From contig NZ_JASERT010000003.1 in assembly GCF_030027245.1 (NCBI RefSeq), forward strand, positions 66,866 to 130,865: DNA of 64,000 nt. The letters run 5' to 3'. The notes under the pieces are model-generated. The model was not told the origin of the DNA, ran no database searches, and worked only from the letters and a program-made list of their open reading frames with translations. This document shows, one piece after another, positions 42,627-51,474 of the stretch. Within the stretch, counting starts at the first letter, position 1; every line of letters begins with the position of its first letter. The position numbers and the translations under genes were made by a program. The DNA is from Asticcacaulis sp. EMRT-3 (GTDB taxonomy: Bacteria > Pseudomonadota > Alphaproteobacteria > Caulobacterales > Caulobacteraceae).

Positions 42627-43334
42627 TCAAAAGAGGCTTGCCTGTGCCGGAGAAGGCGCCTGGCCATTGTCATCACCCGGCCTATCCAGCTTCGTACCAC
42701 GTGCAACGATCTTCAGCGCGGCGTCCGGTAGGGGCCTCTGCAGCTTCAGCGCTTCTTCCGTGGGTGCCGTCAGCCATGTCTCGACTTCTTCAGCGTTACG
42801 AAGAAACACTGGCATGGCCTTCGGGTGGATGGCTTTGACCTCTGCATTCGCTTCGGTTGTCAGGAAGGCGTAGAGATCGTCCGTTGTCTCGCCGTCCTTC
42901 ATTTTGCGCACCGACGTCCATTGCGGCGTCCAGATACCAGCAAAGAAGAAGAGAGGGCGGGTCTCATCGAGAGCAAACCAGGTATTCTGTTTGGAGCCGG
43001 ATGCTTGGTCGGGTTCGCAAAACGAGGTCGCGGGCACGACGCAGCGGCTTTCCACCCCCAAATATCGGCGCCAGTGCGGCGAAGCGGTATTGCGGACATT
43101 GGTGACGCCGGAATCATAAGACTTGCCTTCGAGCGCAAATTTAGGTGATGGCATGCCCCATCTCGTCATCGCCAGTTCCCGGCCTTCAGATGTGTTGCGC
43201 ACAACAGGCCCCCAGCCATTGGCGAAGATGGCGGGCATGGCCTGCAGATTATCGACTGCACTCGTCGCCTTCATGAAGCGAGCCAGTTCGCGAATGGCGT
43301 CCTTATTGCTCGTCATCGAATAAAGGTTGCACAC
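42627..43334 (-). CDS. SRAP (YedK/HMCES-like) abasic-site protein
   Basis: SRAP proteins crosslink to abasic sites in single-stranded DNA through Cys2. Choosing GTG 43334 gives (V/M)CNLYSM, placing Cys at position 2 as catalysis requires, and GGGAGG lies just upstream. The longer frame from 43388 would bury this Cys. Other hallmarks are TRWGMPSP, NVRNTASPHWRRYL, RCVVPATSFCEPDQ (Glu) and IHPKAMPVFL (His). The product is 235 aa. It is transcribed divergently from the SOS mutasome operon. Confidence 0.9.
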   Translation of the reverse strand: MCNLYSMTSNKDAIRELARFMKATSAVDNLQAMPAIFANGWGPVVRNTSEGRELAMTRWGMPSPKFALEGKSYDSGVTNVRNTASPHWRRYLGVESRCVVPATSFCEPDQASGSKQNTWFALDETRPLFFFAGIWTPQWTSVRKMKDGETTDDLYAFLTTEANAEVKAIHPKAMPVFLRNAEEVETWLTAPTEEALKLQRPLPDAALKIVARGTKLDRPGDDNGQAPSPAQASLF

Positions 43335-43544
43335 GATCTGCCTCCCGGAGGTGAACTCAGATTGTCCCCAACAAAGGGATGGACGCAATCACTTTTTTTC
43401 ATACCGCATCTTAGGCCGCATGCTGGCCGTTAAGACATTGTTCCGGTGCTGGAATCCACCACGATAAGATTCGCGAGAGACCTGACTCAGACCTCGCGTC
43501 GCGTACCCGAGCCATTAACCCCCGTTGACTCCTTTTTCAAAAAA

Positions 43545-43559
43545 GAACAAATAAGGAAC
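43545..43559 (+). promoter_or_regulatory. LexA (SOS) box of the alphaproteobacterial type
   Basis: GAACAAATAAGGAAC is the exact reverse complement of the alphaproteobacterial LexA pattern GTTC-N7-GTTC. It lies about 60 bases upstream of imuA, so the imuA-imuB-dnaE2 operon is probably DNA-damage-inducible. Confidence 0.8.
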
Positions 43560-43621
43560 ATTATGTCTATGTCGGGGCCAAACGCCTCTCTAACCTCGCT
43601 CCAGAAAGGATCGTGTATGTT

Positions 43622-44380
43622 ATGCCACCCGCCAATGCCGCCGTCCTTACCGAACTCAGGCAACAGATCGAAGGGATCGAGGGGGTTGTTCGCCGTAGCC
43701 GGACCGTCCTGCCCTTCGGTATCGAGGCGCTTGATCGTCACCTGCCTCAAGGCGGGCTGGCCCTTGGCGCCCTTCACGAGATCGCTGGCGGCGCCCATGG
43801 AGCGGTAGATGGCGCGGCGGCGGCCTCGTTTACGGCCGGTATCGCAGCGCGAACGGGTGGCAAGGTCCTGTGGTGCTACAGCCAGGCCGATCTGTTTGCC
43901 CCGGCACTTGCGCAATCGGGCTTGAGCGAAGAACAGGTCGTCTTTTTTGAAGCACGGGATGAAGCCTCGATCCTTGGCTGTTTTGAAGAGGCGCTGCGCC
44001 ACGGCGGGCTATCTGCCGTTGTTGCCGAGCTGTCAGACCTGAACCGCGTCTCATCCCATCGTCTGCAACTGGCCTCAGAGACGTCGGGCACCATGGGTCT
44101 GGCCTTGCGAAGATGGCGCAGACCCGTCGATGCGCGGGACTTTGGCAATCCCACCGCAGCCTTTACGCGCTGGCGGGTGACAGAACTAAATTCAAGACCT
44201 TTACCCGTCCGCGGTGTGGGACGCGCCCGGTGGCAGATTGAGCTGATGCGCTGCCGAGGCGGCGAATGTGCGGATTTTGAAGTGGAAGCGTGCGATGACA
44301 AGGGTTTTATCGCTTTATCTTCCGACCTGGCCAACAGATCGGATGCGAAGGGGACTTGGCGACAAGGCGCCACCGGCTGA
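43622..44380 (+). CDS. imuA: ImuA, SulA/RecA-like mutasome accessory
   Basis: ImuA is part of the ImuA-ImuB-DnaE2 translesion mutasome. The 252-aa protein shows the RecA-like layout (LPFGIEALDRHLPQGGLALG, ALHEIAGGAHGAVDGAAAAS, GGKVLWCYSQADLFAPALAQ). RARWQIELMRCRGG and a short C-terminal tail follow. A GTG start at 43613 is also possible, but ATG 43622 with AAAGGA upstream is preferred. It overlaps imuB by 86 bases. Confidence 0.9.
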   Translation: MPPANAAVLTELRQQIEGIEGVVRRSRTVLPFGIEALDRHLPQGGLALGALHEIAGGAHGAVDGAAAASFTAGIAARTGGKVLWCYSQADLFAPALAQSGLSEEQVVFFEARDEASILGCFEEALRHGGLSAVVAELSDLNRVSSHRLQLASETSGTMGLALRRWRRPVDARDFGNPTAAFTRWRVTELNSRPLPVRGVGRARWQIELMRCRGGECADFEVEACDDKGFIALSSDLANRSDAKGTWRQGATG

Positions 44381-45818
44381 TGTCCCATTAGTCCTTAAAG
44401 GGTCGGATGGCAGGCGGCGGGTCATAACGGCCGTTGATGATCTGGCTCAGGCCCTTGGCATCCATATCGGTATGCCCGTCGCCAGGGCAGAATCCCTGTT
44501 TGCTGATCTGACTATTCTGGACGCCGATCCTCATGGTGATGTTGCTGATCTGGAAAAGCTCGCCCTCTGGGCCTTGCGGCTCTATGCCCCCATCGTCGCT
44601 GCCGATCCGCCCGACGGGCTCGTTCTGGATATTGAGGGAGCCGCCCACCTCTATGGCGGTGAGGCGGGTCTTTTGTCTGATATCATCAGACGGCTGGCTG
44701 AGCTTGGGTTTACGGCCCAGGCGGCGCTTGCCGACACCTGGGGGGGCGCGCATGCCCTGGCGCGTTTCGGGCAGCAATCGATGCGCATCATTGAGCCGGG
44801 TAAGACTGCAGAGGCACTCATCAATCTGCCCATAGCGGCCTTGCGGTTACCGGCTGAGATGATGCCGGATCTGTTACTGCTGGGTTTTGACACGATTGGG
44901 GAACTGGCTGCCAGGCCGAGAGCCCCGCTGACCCAGAGCTTTGGGCCCAAGCTGTTCCGCCGTGTCGACCAGGCCTTTGGTCGACTGGCTGAGCCGATTG
45001 AACCTGTGCAATCGCCGGAGCTGATTTCGGTCGAGCGGGTCTTTGCCGAACCGATCGGCGCTCCGGAGACCTTGCAGAAATATACCCGTCGCTTAACCGA
45101 TATGATGTGTGACCGTCTGGAAGCGTCGGGCCTTGGCAGTCGTCGCCTTGATCTGCATTTTACGCGCGTCGATAACCGCATCGAGACCATCTTCGTGGCG
45201 ACGGCCAAGCCGGTGCGTGATCCCAGGCGTTTAAGCCATCTGCTGTGCGACAAGATCGAGACCGTCGATCCCGGCTGGGGCATCGACAAGATGGTCATGA
45301 AAGCTGCCTTTGTCGAACCCCTGGTGCCCAAACAGACCGTCGCCCACTATTCGGCGCCGCCCAGGCCCGATGTCGAAGAGCTATGGGACACGATCACCAA
45401 TCGCTATGGCAGGCAGAGCCTCTACCGCGCCGTATCCGTGGCAACCGATATACCCGAGCGCGCGGTGAAGCGTGCGCCGCCCACCTCGACGGAGATCGGC
45501 TCAAGGCGTAACGCGGCTTTTCGCCGCCCACAGCGCATCTATCGCCGACCTGAGCCGATCATGGCTCTGGCCGCCTTGCCCGATCATCCGCCGCGCGCCT
45601 TTACCTGGCGCGGTCAACGTTACAGCGTCCTCTGTGCCGATGGCCCTGAGCGTGTGCGCGGTGAATGGTGGTGCAGCGACAATGAGAAGGGCAAGATACG
45701 CGACTACTTTATCCTCGAAGTCGATAATGGCGAGCGCTTCTGGGCGTTTCGGGCAGGTGACGGCCAAAATGAGGGGACGGGTTCGCTCAACTGGTATCTG
45801 CATGGAAAGTTCGACTGA
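44295..45818 (+). CDS. imuB: ImuB, Y-family polymerase-like mutasome hub
   Basis: ImuB is a catalytically inactive Y-family polymerase homologue that bridges ImuA, DnaE2 and the beta clamp. The 507-aa protein begins MTRVLSLYLPTWPTDRMRRG. It contains VPLVLKGSDGRRRVITAVDD, DGLVLDIEGAAHLYGGEAGL and a C-terminal little-finger and tail region ending in SLNWYLHGKFD. ATG 44295 gives the usual N-terminus; the upstream start at 44268 lies deep in imuA. Confidence 0.92.
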   Translation: MTRVLSLYLPTWPTDRMRRGLGDKAPPADVPLVLKGSDGRRRVITAVDDLAQALGIHIGMPVARAESLFADLTILDADPHGDVADLEKLALWALRLYAPIVAADPPDGLVLDIEGAAHLYGGEAGLLSDIIRRLAELGFTAQAALADTWGGAHALARFGQQSMRIIEPGKTAEALINLPIAALRLPAEMMPDLLLLGFDTIGELAARPRAPLTQSFGPKLFRRVDQAFGRLAEPIEPVQSPELISVERVFAEPIGAPETLQKYTRRLTDMMCDRLEASGLGSRRLDLHFTRVDNRIETIFVATAKPVRDPRRLSHLLCDKIETVDPGWGIDKMVMKAAFVEPLVPKQTVAHYSAPPRPDVEELWDTITNRYGRQSLYRAVSVATDIPERAVKRAPPTSTEIGSRRNAAFRRPQRIYRRPEPIMALAALPDHPPRAFTWRGQRYSVLCADGPERVRGEWWCSDNEKGKIRDYFILEVDNGERFWAFRAGDGQNEGTGSLNWYLHGKFD

Positions 45819-45820
45819 CC

Positions 45821-48800
45821 ATGGCGGATTATGTCGAACTGCAATGCGCTTCCTATTTTTCCTTTCTGCGCGGCTGCAGCGCACCGGACGATCTGTTCGC
45901 GCAAGCCAAGGCCCTGGGCATGGAGGCTCTCGCCATCACCGATCGCAATACACTGGCCGGTATCGTCAGGGCGCATGTTGCGGCAAAAGAGACAGGTGTC
46001 CGCTTGATCATCGGCTGTCGTCTTGATCTTAAGGATGGCATGTCTCTCCTGATCTACCCGATCGACCGTGCGGGATATGGCCGTCTTTGCCGCCTGTTGT
46101 CTCTGGGCAAGGGCCGTGCTGGGAAGGGCGGCTGTGACCTCGAATGGTCGGATGTCGAGGATTTCCATGAAGGCCTGATCGCTATCTTCATCCCTGACGA
46201 AGCCGACGAGTTGTGCGCGGTCCGTCTGCGCAAGTTCAAGCAGGTTTTTGCTGAGCGTGCCTATATGGCCCTGACCTTGCGCCACCGCCAGAACGAACAC
46301 ATGCGCCTGCATGAGCTGTCGAACCTCGCGTTCAAGCACCGGGTTCCAACCGTCGTCACCAATGACGTGCTCTACCATATTCATGAGCGCGCCATGCTGC
46401 ATGACGTTGTGACCTGCATCCGCAACCGCTGCACCATCGACACCATGGGTGATCTGCGCCACCTCTATGCCGACCGCTTCCTGAAGTCTCCGGAGGAAAT
46501 GGGACGGCTGTTTTCCGACTACCGCCAGGCCATGGCGCGCACCGTCGAGATCGCCGAGCGCTGCCGGTTCTCCCTGTCAGAGCTGGAATATCAATATCCG
46601 GAAGAGAAGATCAGCCAGAAGCTGTCGGCCATCGAAGCGTTAAAGCGCCTGGCCTGGGCCGGGGCCAAGTGGCGCTATCCGGACGGCGTGCCCGATAAGG
46701 TCATCAAGCTTCTCAAGCACGAACTCGACCTGATCGGGCGGCTCGATTACGCGCCTTACTTTTTGACCGTCAATGCCATCGTCCAGTTTGCGAGGTCTCG
46801 TGACATCCTCTGCCAGGGCCGCGGCTCTGCCGCCAATTCCTGCGTCTGTTATGTGCTCGGCATCACCTCGGTTGATCCCGACCGCAACGACCTTCTGTTC
46901 GAGCGCTTTATCTCGGAAGAGCGCAAGGAGCCGCCCGACATCGATGTTGATTTCGAGCACCAGCGCAGAGAAGAAGTCATGCAGTGGGTGTTTGAGACCT
47001 ACGGCCGCAATCGCGCCGCCCTGACAGCCGTTGTCACGCGCTTCCGCACACGTGGCGCGCTGCGCGACACCCTGAAGGTGCTGGGCTTTCCCGAAGACAC
47101 GATCAAGACGCTCGCCTCATCGATCCGCCACTGGCATTCGACCGGCTTCAGCGAAGAGATGGCAGCTGAGCTTAATCTCAACACCCAAGACCGGCGGCTT
47201 CGTCTCGCCTTTGAGATCCACCTGCTATTGCTCGATGTACCGCGCCAGCTCTCCCAGCATCCGGGTGGCTTTGTCCTGACCCATGATCGGCTCGACGAAC
47301 TCGTACCGATAGAGCCTGCGCGCATGAAGGACCGCCAGGTCATTGAATGGGACAAGGACGATATCGACGCCGTCAAGTTCATGAAGGTCGATTGCCTGGC
47401 GCTGGGCATGATGTCTTGCATGAAGCGGGCGTTCGATCTTCTGGCCGAGCATAAAGGCATCCATATCGATATGGCCTCGATCCCGCCGGAAGATCTGAAA
47501 ACCTATGCCATGATCCGCAGAGCCGATACGATTGGCACCTTCCAGATCGAAAGCCGGGCTCAGATGTCGATGCTGCCGCGCACCAAACCACGCACCTTCT
47601 ACGACCTGGTCATTCAGGTGGCGATCGTCCGGCCGGGGCCGATCCAGGGCGACATGGTTCACCCGTACCTACGCCGCCTCGAAGGCCTGGAGGAGGTGAC
47701 ATTCCCGACGCCGGAACTGGCCGCCATCTTAGGCAAAACAATGGGCGTGCCGCTCTTCCAGGAGCAGGCCATGAAGGTGGTCATTGTCTGTGCTGGCTTC
47801 ACTGCCGGACAGGCCGATCTTGTCCGCCGGGCGCAGGCGACGTTCAAGAAGACAGGCGGCATAGGGCCGCTGGCGCTGGACATTATCAATGGCATGAAGG
47901 GCAATGGCTACACCGAGGAGTTTGCGCTCACCCTGGTCAAACAACTGGAGGGCTTTGGCTCTTACGGCTTCCCCGAAAGTCATGCCTTCAGCTTTGCCAT
48001 TATCTCCGAAGCCTCCTCCTGGATGAAGTGCCACCATCCAGATGTCTTCCTGGCCGCCATCCTCAATAGCCAGCCCATGGGCTTCTACGCACCGGCCCAG
48101 CTCATTCGTGATGCGAAACTACATGGCGTCGAGGTCAGGTGGTTCTGCGTCAATAACTCACGTTGGGACTGTACTCTGGAGTCCGCCGAGCGGCCCGGCC
48201 GATTCGCGGTGCGCCTGGGCTATCGCCTTATCAAAGGCATCCGCAGCGAGGAAATCGCTGAGATGATCCTGCGCCGCGGGGACCAGGCCTACAAATCAAT
48301 CCCTGATCTTTGGCGCCGGGCCAGGACGCCGGTCGCCACCTTGCGAAAGCTGGCCAGGGCCGACGTGTTTGAGCAGGCCTTTAAGGTGTCGCGGCGCGAG
48401 GCTTTGTTTGCCATCCGGGCGCTCCGGGACGACGCCTTGCCGTTGTTCGACAGTCTGCTCGACGAAACCGGTCGCAGCCTGTCCGAGATCGATCAGCCGG
48501 ATATGGATTTCAAACGGATGACCGACGGCGCCGAGGTGGTCGAGGACTACAACCAGGTCGGCTTTACCAAAGGCGCCCATCCGGTCGCCTTTTTGCGGTC
48601 GGACCTGAAAGAGCGCAGCATCATCACCTGCAGGGAGGCGATGACATCGAAGGACAAGCGCTACGTCCAGGTCGCCGGCATGGTCAATGTCCGGCAACGG
48701 CCGGGATCGGCCAATGGCGTCATCTTCATGACCATCGAAGATGAGACCGGCGATGCCAACATCGTGGTCTGGGAAAAGGTCGGGCTGGAATACAAGCGCG

Positions 48801-49048
48801 CCGTCTATGGCTCAAGCCTGGTCCTGATCACCGGCTTTATTCAGAAGGAGGGGGACGTCGTTCATCTCATTGCTCGGACGGTCGTCGACCTGTCGCCTAT
48901 GCTGGCCAGCGTTGGCGACCGTGACACGCCACTTCAAATGCCGCACCAGCCGGGCGACGAGTTCAGGAATGGCGGTTCACGTGTCGATCCGCGCGTGCCC
49001 GGGCATGCGATAGCGCAGATACAGCACCGAAGCCGGGATTTTAAGTGA
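45821..49048 (+). CDS. dnaE2: DnaE2/ImuC error-prone DNA polymerase
   Basis: This is the C-family polymerase of the damage-induced mutasome. The 1075-aa protein has an N-terminal PHP domain (YVELQCASYFSFLRGCSAPD, ALAITDRNTLAGIVRAH) and palm motifs such as GRGSAANSCVCYVLGIT and PPDIDVDFEHQRREEVMQWV near residue 371. RPGPIQGDMVHPYLRR, LFQEQAMKVV and a C-terminal OB domain (VAGMVNVRQRPGSANGVIFM) follow. The length fits DnaE2. It follows imuB after 2 bases. Confidence 0.95.
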   Translation: MADYVELQCASYFSFLRGCSAPDDLFAQAKALGMEALAITDRNTLAGIVRAHVAAKETGVRLIIGCRLDLKDGMSLLIYPIDRAGYGRLCRLLSLGKGRAGKGGCDLEWSDVEDFHEGLIAIFIPDEADELCAVRLRKFKQVFAERAYMALTLRHRQNEHMRLHELSNLAFKHRVPTVVTNDVLYHIHERAMLHDVVTCIRNRCTIDTMGDLRHLYADRFLKSPEEMGRLFSDYRQAMARTVEIAERCRFSLSELEYQYPEEKISQKLSAIEALKRLAWAGAKWRYPDGVPDKVIKLLKHELDLIGRLDYAPYFLTVNAIVQFARSRDILCQGRGSAANSCVCYVLGITSVDPDRNDLLFERFISEERKEPPDIDVDFEHQRREEVMQWVFETYGRNRAALTAVVTRFRTRGALRDTLKVLGFPEDTIKTLASSIRHWHSTGFSEEMAAELNLNTQDRRLRLAFEIHLLLLDVPRQLSQHPGGFVLTHDRLDELVPIEPARMKDRQVIEWDKDDIDAVKFMKVDCLALGMMSCMKRAFDLLAEHKGIHIDMASIPPEDLKTYAMIRRADTIGTFQIESRAQMSMLPRTKPRTFYDLVIQVAIVRPGPIQGDMVHPYLRRLEGLEEVTFPTPELAAILGKTMGVPLFQEQAMKVVIVCAGFTAGQADLVRRAQATFKKTGGIGPLALDIINGMKGNGYTEEFALTLVKQLEGFGSYGFPESHAFSFAIISEASSWMKCHHPDVFLAAILNSQPMGFYAPAQLIRDAKLHGVEVRWFCVNNSRWDCTLESAERPGRFAVRLGYRLIKGIRSEEIAEMILRRGDQAYKSIPDLWRRARTPVATLRKLARADVFEQAFKVSRREALFAIRALRDDALPLFDSLLDETGRSLSEIDQPDMDFKRMTDGAEVVEDYNQVGFTKGAHPVAFLRSDLKERSIITCREAMTSKDKRYVQVAGMVNVRQRPGSANGVIFMTIEDETGDANIVVWEKVGLEYKRAVYGSSLVLITGFIQKEGDVVHLIARTVVDLSPMLASVGDRDTPLQMPHQPGDEFRNGGSRVDPRVPGHAIAQIQHRSRDFK

Positions 49049-49067
49049 GGCCGCCTTCCGAACGCAT

Positions 49068-49313
49068 TTATACGTGGATGGATTTAGGCGCCATGTACTG
49101 GGTCGAAAGGCCTAAGTTGCGCGCCTCCGCGATGCTGAGCATCTGGACAATATCTGGAACTGTCGTTGAGTGATCGAAAGCGCGGCCATCGATATCATAG
49201 CGGAAATCGCCGACGTGGAACATGGCGGGATTACCCCGATCCTTGCGAACCTGTTGCGGCGTATCGGAATCGCGCAAAATGACCCACGCGCTATCATATA
49301 ATCTGATGCCCAT
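49068..49313 (-). CDS. Small unknown protein of 81 aa
   Basis: The sequence MGIRLYDSAWVILRDSDTPQ continues with NPAMFHVGDFRYDIDGRAFD. Its even composition argues for a real gene. No motif is recognised. It lies convergent to dnaE2, separated by 19 bases. Confidence 0.6.
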   Translation of the reverse strand: MGIRLYDSAWVILRDSDTPQQVRKDRGNPAMFHVGDFRYDIDGRAFDHSTTVPDIVQMLSIAEARNLGLSTQYMAPKSIHV

Positions 49314-49385
49314 ATGATCTTATAATCGAGGACATCTGCTGGCGTCTATAAGGATGAAGATCAAATTGAATTGAGCCAGCCTTGG

Positions 49386-50150
49386 CTATGCCATCATGTC
49401 AATCACCGTGTTCATCAACTGAATATGCGTGAAGGGTTTGCGTATTTCTGCATCGGCGCCAGCCTTGACCGCAGCGGAAATCGCATTTTCCGATGTGATG
49501 CGTTCACCAAGGCCTGCTGACATGGCGAGAACCTTAACGGTTGGCCATGTCGCCTTGAGAACTTTGATGCCCTTGAGGCCACCCATACCGGGCATAAAAA
49601 TATCGGACACGATGAGATCCACGTGAGCTATATCGACGTTGGCCAATGCATCTTCCATGGAGGAGGCCATGCTTACTCGATAACCTCCGTCCGAAAGTAT
49701 TTGCGACGTCAGATGCCCCACCACAAGACTGTCGTCTACGACGAGGGCGTGACATGGCTTTCTGCCGTTTTCCTCGATATTGCTGGAAAACTGCAGAATC
49801 GCCCCGAGCTGTTTCGAAGAAAATGGCTTGCGCAGTACGAAATCTACCTGTGATCGCCGTGCCGCTGCTAACGTCTCGTCGAGCGCCTCTTGTTTGCTTC
49901 CCGCTGTCATAATTGCGATGGCGGCTTGCGGAGCCAGGTCACGGATTTGTTCAAGGTGTAGGAGGCTGTTATCCTCACCCAAAAATATATCTACGAAAAT
50001 CAGCGTCGGGCGTTTTTTGACGATGAGGGTCAAGCCCTCGGCGATGGTTTTTACAGTCAGGTATTCCCAATCTTCGCCGTCGAGCATCCGTCCGATTATA
50101 CGGGCCTGGGTTTGGCTATCTTCAATAATGAGAGCGAGGCCTTCAGCCAT
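49386..50150 (-). CDS. Double-receiver response regulator
   Basis: The 254-aa protein consists of two REC domains in tandem and no output domain. REC1 has LIIEDSQ, phospho-acceptor Asp in IFVDIFLG, and VLRKPFS (Lys). REC2 has LVVDDSL, IVSDIFMPGMGG (Asp) and EIRKPF (Lys). All phospho-relay residues are present, so both domains may be phosphorylated. Such stand-alone double receivers may act as phosphate sinks or protein-interaction switches. No partner kinase is nearby. Confidence 0.88.
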   Translation of the reverse strand: MAEGLALIIEDSQTQARIIGRMLDGEDWEYLTVKTIAEGLTLIVKKRPTLIFVDIFLGEDNSLLHLEQIRDLAPQAAIAIMTAGSKQEALDETLAAARRSQVDFVLRKPFSSKQLGAILQFSSNIEENGRKPCHALVVDDSLVVGHLTSQILSDGGYRVSMASSMEDALANVDIAHVDLIVSDIFMPGMGGLKGIKVLKATWPTVKVLAMSAGLGERITSENAISAAVKAGADAEIRKPFTHIQLMNTVIDMMA

Positions 50151-50383
50151 TCATATGTCCTAACCGTGTTGACCGCCGCCACAATAGATTACGAAAATTA
50201 ACCAGCCATGACGAGAATATCGTCGGGTTCGTTGGAAGCGTCCAACCCCGAGGTCTTATGCCGGTTTTGCCCTAAGCAGTCATTCGTCGATCCCATCCAC
50301 AGGCGCAAAGCCGACATCAACGCGAACCTAAATGATTTTGTTTGCACACCTGACGCCCAGCCTGGCGCTTCAATAACGGCTCG

Positions 50384-50632
50384 TTAACTTTTTCCGGCGG
50401 GGGAGGGGCTCAGATAGCCACGGAGCTCTTTTTGTCGCAGCAATTTGCCTGCCACGTCGACGGCCGCTTCGTCCGTCGCGAACCAATTCTGTTTGGATTG
50501 GCCATGAGCGCCAATGCGACCCCAATGGCGGGTCAGCGAGACTTCGCCAAACAAACCAGGCTGGACGTCGAGCTCATAGAAGCGCGCCATGTTGCGCGTT
50601 TGGTCGATGCGTTTCAGAATGACGACTGACAT
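50384..50632 (-). CDS. WGR-domain protein
   Basis: The 82-aa protein is essentially one WGR domain (NMARFYELDVQPGLFGEVSL, TRHWGRIGAHGQSKQNWFAT, AAVDVAGKLLRQKELRGYL). WGR domains are found in PARPs and bacterial MolR-type proteins and can bind nucleic acids. A start at 50647 is possible, but ATG 50632 with TGAGGCG upstream fits better. The interval 50633-50868 shows no other gene. Confidence 0.87.
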   Translation of the reverse strand: MSVVILKRIDQTRNMARFYELDVQPGLFGEVSLTRHWGRIGAHGQSKQNWFATDEAAVDVAGKLLRQKELRGYLSPSPAGKS

Positions 50633-50868
50633 ACAAAATCGCCTCATAATACGGTCCGTTTTGCAAAATTATATATGTAAATCAATTGGTTGTCGCTAGA
50701 ATCTTGATTTTCGCGGATAATAAACATTATGGGAAACTACATGCGAGATGCTTGTGATATGGGTCTTTCGGCTAGTGTCTCAAACTCCTGGTAGGAACTT
50801 GCAAATGGGCCACCGCGAACGGCACCGGCTAGGTTCGGACTGCGCTGGCGCCTGGCGTCAACTCGCTA

Positions 50869-51474
50869 TTACGGTTTGGCCTGGTCATTTTCCGATCGAG
50901 CGGCCTTCCAAATCTCGCGCGCCGCGTCGGCATTCAAAATTGCAATACCAACACCGACGATAACGTCCGGCCAAGGTGAGTGCCAGATCAGGGTAATCGC
51001 ACCGGCAAGGATGATGGCAACGTTAGCCGCAGCATCATTGCGGGCAGATAAGAAAGCTGCGCGGGTCAGGGTACCTTTATGGTGCTGAAACCTTGCCAGC
51101 AGAAACGCGCAGCACAAATTCACGGCTAGGGCGCCGAGCCCCGTCCCGGACAGCAACCATGGCTGCGGGGCTGAGAAATCGTGGATTTTCTGCCAGGCCG
51201 TCCAAACAAAGGCAAGGGCTGGCGCCAGCAGGATCATGGCCATTGCCATGCCCACACGCGCCCTAAGTTTTTGAGCCCAACCCAAGGCAACCGCAATCAG
51301 AATGTTGACGGCTGCGTCTTCGAGGAAGTCGACACTGTCGGCGAACAACGAAAGTGATCCGATCCGTCGGGCTACCACGAACTCCACGCCAAAATAGGCG
51401 AGGTTCGCCAATGCCACGATAATGACCGCATTACGCAGGCTCTGGTTGGTAGCGACATCGTTCTCTTCGATCAT
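50869..51474 (-). CDS. Cation diffusion facilitator-like transporter
   Basis: The 201-aa membrane protein has the CDF core: NLAYFGVEFVVARRIGSLSL, FADSVDFLEDAAVNILIAVA (metal-site acidic residues), AFLSARNDAAANVAIILAGA and WPDVIVGVGIAILNADAARE. It lacks the cytoplasmic C-terminal domain of larger CDF proteins. It starts directly after the rcnA-like gene, so the two form a metal export operon. Substrate Ni/Co is inferred from the neighbours. Confidence 0.87.
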   Translation of the reverse strand: MIEENDVATNQSLRNAVIIVALANLAYFGVEFVVARRIGSLSLFADSVDFLEDAAVNILIAVALGWAQKLRARVGMAMAMILLAPALAFVWTAWQKIHDFSAPQPWLLSGTGLGALAVNLCCAFLLARFQHHKGTLTRAAFLSARNDAAANVAIILAGAITLIWHSPWPDVIVGVGIAILNADAAREIWKAARSENDQAKP

